Assembly: GCA_023897205.1 (NCBI GenBank)
Contig: JAHWDD010000014.1
Location: forward strand, 1-64,000
Direction of reading: 5' to 3'
Source: Exophiala sp. HKRS030
Taxonomy: Eukaryota; Ascomycota; Eurotiomycetes; Chaetothyriales; Herpotrichiellaceae
DNA: 64,000 nt
Position 1 is the stretch's first letter. Each line of letters starts with the position of its first letter. The notes under the pieces were generated by a model. That model had not been told where the DNA came from. It was given only the letters and a program-made list of their open reading frames with translations, and made no database searches. Below are positions 61,180 to 64,000 of the stretch, one piece after another. The position numbers and the translations under genes were made by a program.

Positions 61180-64000
61180 ATGGCAGCAATGCCTTCCCAA
61201 AGAGAGAAAGTGTCTGTGGTAGCCAGAGGCGGAGGGGCTGCTGGACTCAAGCAGATGCGCAAGGGTACAAAATCATGTCTCGAGTGTACGTATTTTCTTG
61301 TTTGCGATCCTGAACTCTCCTGATGGAAATGCTATTCCGACACTCCTTTGTTGTTTCTGACCAAACCGTAAAAAGGTCGCCGTCGCAAGATCAAATGCAG
61401 TTATCCAGAGCCATCTCAGGAAGACCCTGCCTCGACAGCTCTGGCCGACCACGGCTCAGCCTCGGAATCTGGCTCAAGCCTCGTATGCAATGAATGTAAA
61501 CAGCATGGCCGACAATGCCGAGTGCAGGGATTCGTCGCTTCAGAAACCATTCCACCTGCAGGCGAGGACTCGGTAAACAATGACCCACGATCAGGACGGC
61601 CATCGGCGCGAATCTACAAGCGGCGAAGGGATATCAACGACCTCGATCCCGGAGAGTTCACGAGGCAAAACAGGTCGCGGATGGATATTCAGGTCAACCG
61701 GATGGACTCAATGGTGGAAAGACTTGCGCGAGAGCAGGATGGTCCATGGCAACCAAATTCTACTTTGCAATTGTTCAAGAGCCTAGGTCTTCCCGATATC
61801 GATGGTGCGGGACTCGCTGGCCGTTCGGAGGTCAGTGGTCTCGATGACCCTGGCTCTGCGTCTACGCAAAATCCACAACTGAAACCTACAACCGCCAATA
61901 CTCTACTGAATTCAAGGATTCCTGCGGAAGATGAAGCCAGGAAAACGAGTCCTCTTCTGACTCAGCTTTTCAACAATGAAATGGTGGGTATCTGAACTCT
62001 CCTTCAAACAGAATGCGGCGTATCGAACGTTCAAGACTTACGACTTATCTAGCTTGCACAACGATGCATATCTCCTGCAATAATCACCGAGAAGGTTCAG
62101 GTATTGACATTCTCCGATTTGACCTCCGACATCAATGCTGCTTCAGATGCAGAAAAGTTGCGCTCTACCATCTCTACGGAGCCATACCTGTTGAAAGTGG
62201 TTGAAATCTCGACACACTGGTGGGTTGCCTGGCGTGACCAAACCTTCGCCCTCCACGAGGTATTTTTCAACCCTAAAAGCCACCAGGTTTCGGGCGACGA
62301 CACATCTTCAGAAAGTGGTACAGTCTCGAATGGCGACTCCCCGGGCAGCACTACTAGCTGGCCACATAAAGAGATTAAACCAATATCGTTGCGCGATTTC
62401 GTCCAGGCCAAATTGGCCGCGAATGATGCTGTCTCCATTGGCACAGCCTTGCTTTGCATTGCGATGTCGCTGCGAGATCTGCGGGCTGGTGTTGATGATG
62501 TGGAGCTCAACATTTCCACGGCTCCGGCTGAGCTCACCGAGCGTATTGTTCTTGCCGTCGACACAGTCCTGTTGTCTCCATCTGCGGACCCTGCTTACAT
62601 GAAAGACTCTGGCCTGCTCCTGTTATACATGATGCGAGCCAAAATTTACGCCGAGGCGAATCAGCTGAGAAAGTCCTGGCTTTCAATTCGGCAAGCCATT
62701 GAAGTGGCGAGGGAGAGTGGATTTACCGATGCCTTGCCCTTCCAGCAGGACGGGGAAGTCCCTTTGCTAGACGAGGCTCACGTCTCTAGCATTCTCCACC
62801 GTCAACGATGGATTGGCTCAATACTCGAGTTGGACCGACTAATGAGCTTGGTTCTTGGATTTCCTCATGCTCAAGACGACAAATTCTCAGATCATCTGGC
62901 TCTTGACGTCCTCCGGGGCAATGTTATTGCAGCCACTGGCGACAGTAATGGGTGTGTGCCTGTGGACCTCAGAATGCGCGCGTTCAGGAGGGTGGTCGCA
63001 GTGATTGCAGGTCGTGTGAATGATCGCAACTCAAGCAATCAGCCTGATGATTCGAGGTATAACACGACAATGTGCATTCAGTCGACTCTTGATGAGGCGG
63101 CCGCTGGTATGCCTACATATTGGTGGGATGTTGATTCACACATGAACTACACGGATCCATATGTGTCATATCAACATCTTATGGCGCAGATGTGGTTTTG
63201 GCAGGTCCAAGCGTTCCTGCACCTACCCTTCATGTTGAAACCTCTTCCGGATGGGTCGGGTAAACTTTCTGAAGCTACTCAAAACAGTCCCGACTCTTCG
63301 ATCGACCCATACGAGCCAAGTCGCCAACTTTGCCGCCAGGCCTGCCTTGGAATGCTTCGTATTTTCTACCTGCTGCGCTCTGATCCATCTCTGGCGGTAT
63401 ATATTTGTCCTTGTGAGGATTTCCAGGGCGTTTTCTGCGCCTGTATACTCATGGTGATGGTAATTTTCCGCTTGTCACACTGTCCATCCTCTCATGGCTC
63501 GCCGGAGCTTGTTATCGACAGCGTCAGGGAAGACCTTGACCTTATAGAACAGGTCAAAGACATATTTCGCTTCAGGGCGAAACATCTCAATGGCGGAATC
63601 GGGAAACAAGGTTTCAAGGTGCTCGACGAGCTGGGAGGATTCTTGGATGACTACCTCAGTGGCACGGAACCACAGAAAAGAACAGTAGTTCTGCCTTACT
63701 TCGGTGCCATCCGCCTTGAGATGAAGTCGCTTTCAAATGCACCACTCGCAGAGTCTCTGGCTCTCGACGGCGATACACCATATCAGGATAACAACGTTAT
63801 ACCTCGAGATATGCCTGGAACTGAAGGTGCATCCCAGGGGCAGCCCCTCGGCCCACCGCAAACCCTGCTGGCGAAAGATTGCGAGAATTTTGATGATCCA
63901 AGCTTTCAATTTCCTTTGCCAGATACCGATGCTGACTGGGATCAGTTCTTGTTTGGGGACGAGTTGAATAGAACGTGGGATCTCTCTATACCTGAATGGG
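61180..64000 (+). CDS. Zn(II)2Cys6 transcription factor, cut by the right edge
   Basis: Exon 1 is 61180-61285; the intron ends at 61375 (GTACGT donor, TCTGACC branch). Exon 2 is 61376-61983. A 69-base intron (GTGGGT...CTAG) leads to exon 3 from 62053, open to the end of the window. About 890 residues are visible without a stop. The zinc cluster is CLECRRRKIKC, a 29-residue loop, then CNECKQHGRQC. That loop is far longer than the usual five to twelve residues. KRRRDINDLDPGEFTRQNRS follows, then the helical regulatory domain containing PYLLKVVEISTHWWVAWRD. Acidic residues dominate the visible C-terminus. It is a nuclear regulator with unknown targets; the 3' end lies outside the window. Confidence 0.9.

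Overview
This is nuclear DNA of a filamentous ascomycete (Pezizomycotina). Genes carry short introns of about 45-110 bases with GTAnGT donors, CTAAC/CTGAC branch sites and YAG acceptors. The families are fungal: three Zn(II)2Cys6 regulators, a hydrophobin, a UstYa/DUF3328 gene, a Dal5-type permease, a fungal acetamidase-type amidase and Rcf1. A Eurotiomycetes origin (perhaps Chaetothyriales) is my guess; the sequence does not settle it.

Left part, 1-24.2 kb: gene-poor and decayed. It opens with the 3' half of an Est1-domain gene carrying one frame break. Then come hidden or broken genes with few or no long reading frames: a UstYa-like gene (2.8-3.7 kb), an apparently intact three-exon hydrophobin (10.5-11.0 kb), a WD40 fragment (14.2-14.5 kb), a FAD monooxygenase with about three frame breaks (14.8-16.1 kb), coiled-coil debris (16.6-17.7 kb) and a glycine-zipper gene with several frame breaks (18.1-18.7 kb). 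Two diverged repeat copies lie at 22.2 and 23.6 kb. The breaks are one-base indels rather than AT-rich RIP damage.

Right part, 24.2-64 kb: ordinary dense gene space. In order: BAR-PH-ArfGAP protein (-), Zn2Cys6 regulator (-), 2-oxoglutarate dioxygenase (-), Ser/Lys-rich protein (-), Baeyer-Villiger monooxygenase (+), Arg/Asp-rich protein (-), RBR ubiquitin ligase (+), Zn2Cys6 regulator (-), broken short-chain dehydrogenase (-), eight-exon MFS permease (-), amidase (+), LYR-motif mitochondrial protein (+), Rcf1 (-), threonine dehydratase (+), Rrn9-like/zinc-finger protein (+), and a Zn2Cys6 regulator running off the right edge (+).

Regulator, dehydrogenase, permease and amidase at 45.6-53.6 kb look like a small amide or nitrogen-source utilisation group. 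LYR protein, Rcf1 and threonine dehydratase at 54-58.5 kb are mitochondrial housekeeping genes. Exon joins were worked out by hand from splice signals and reading phase; all long joins reported as intact keep phase.
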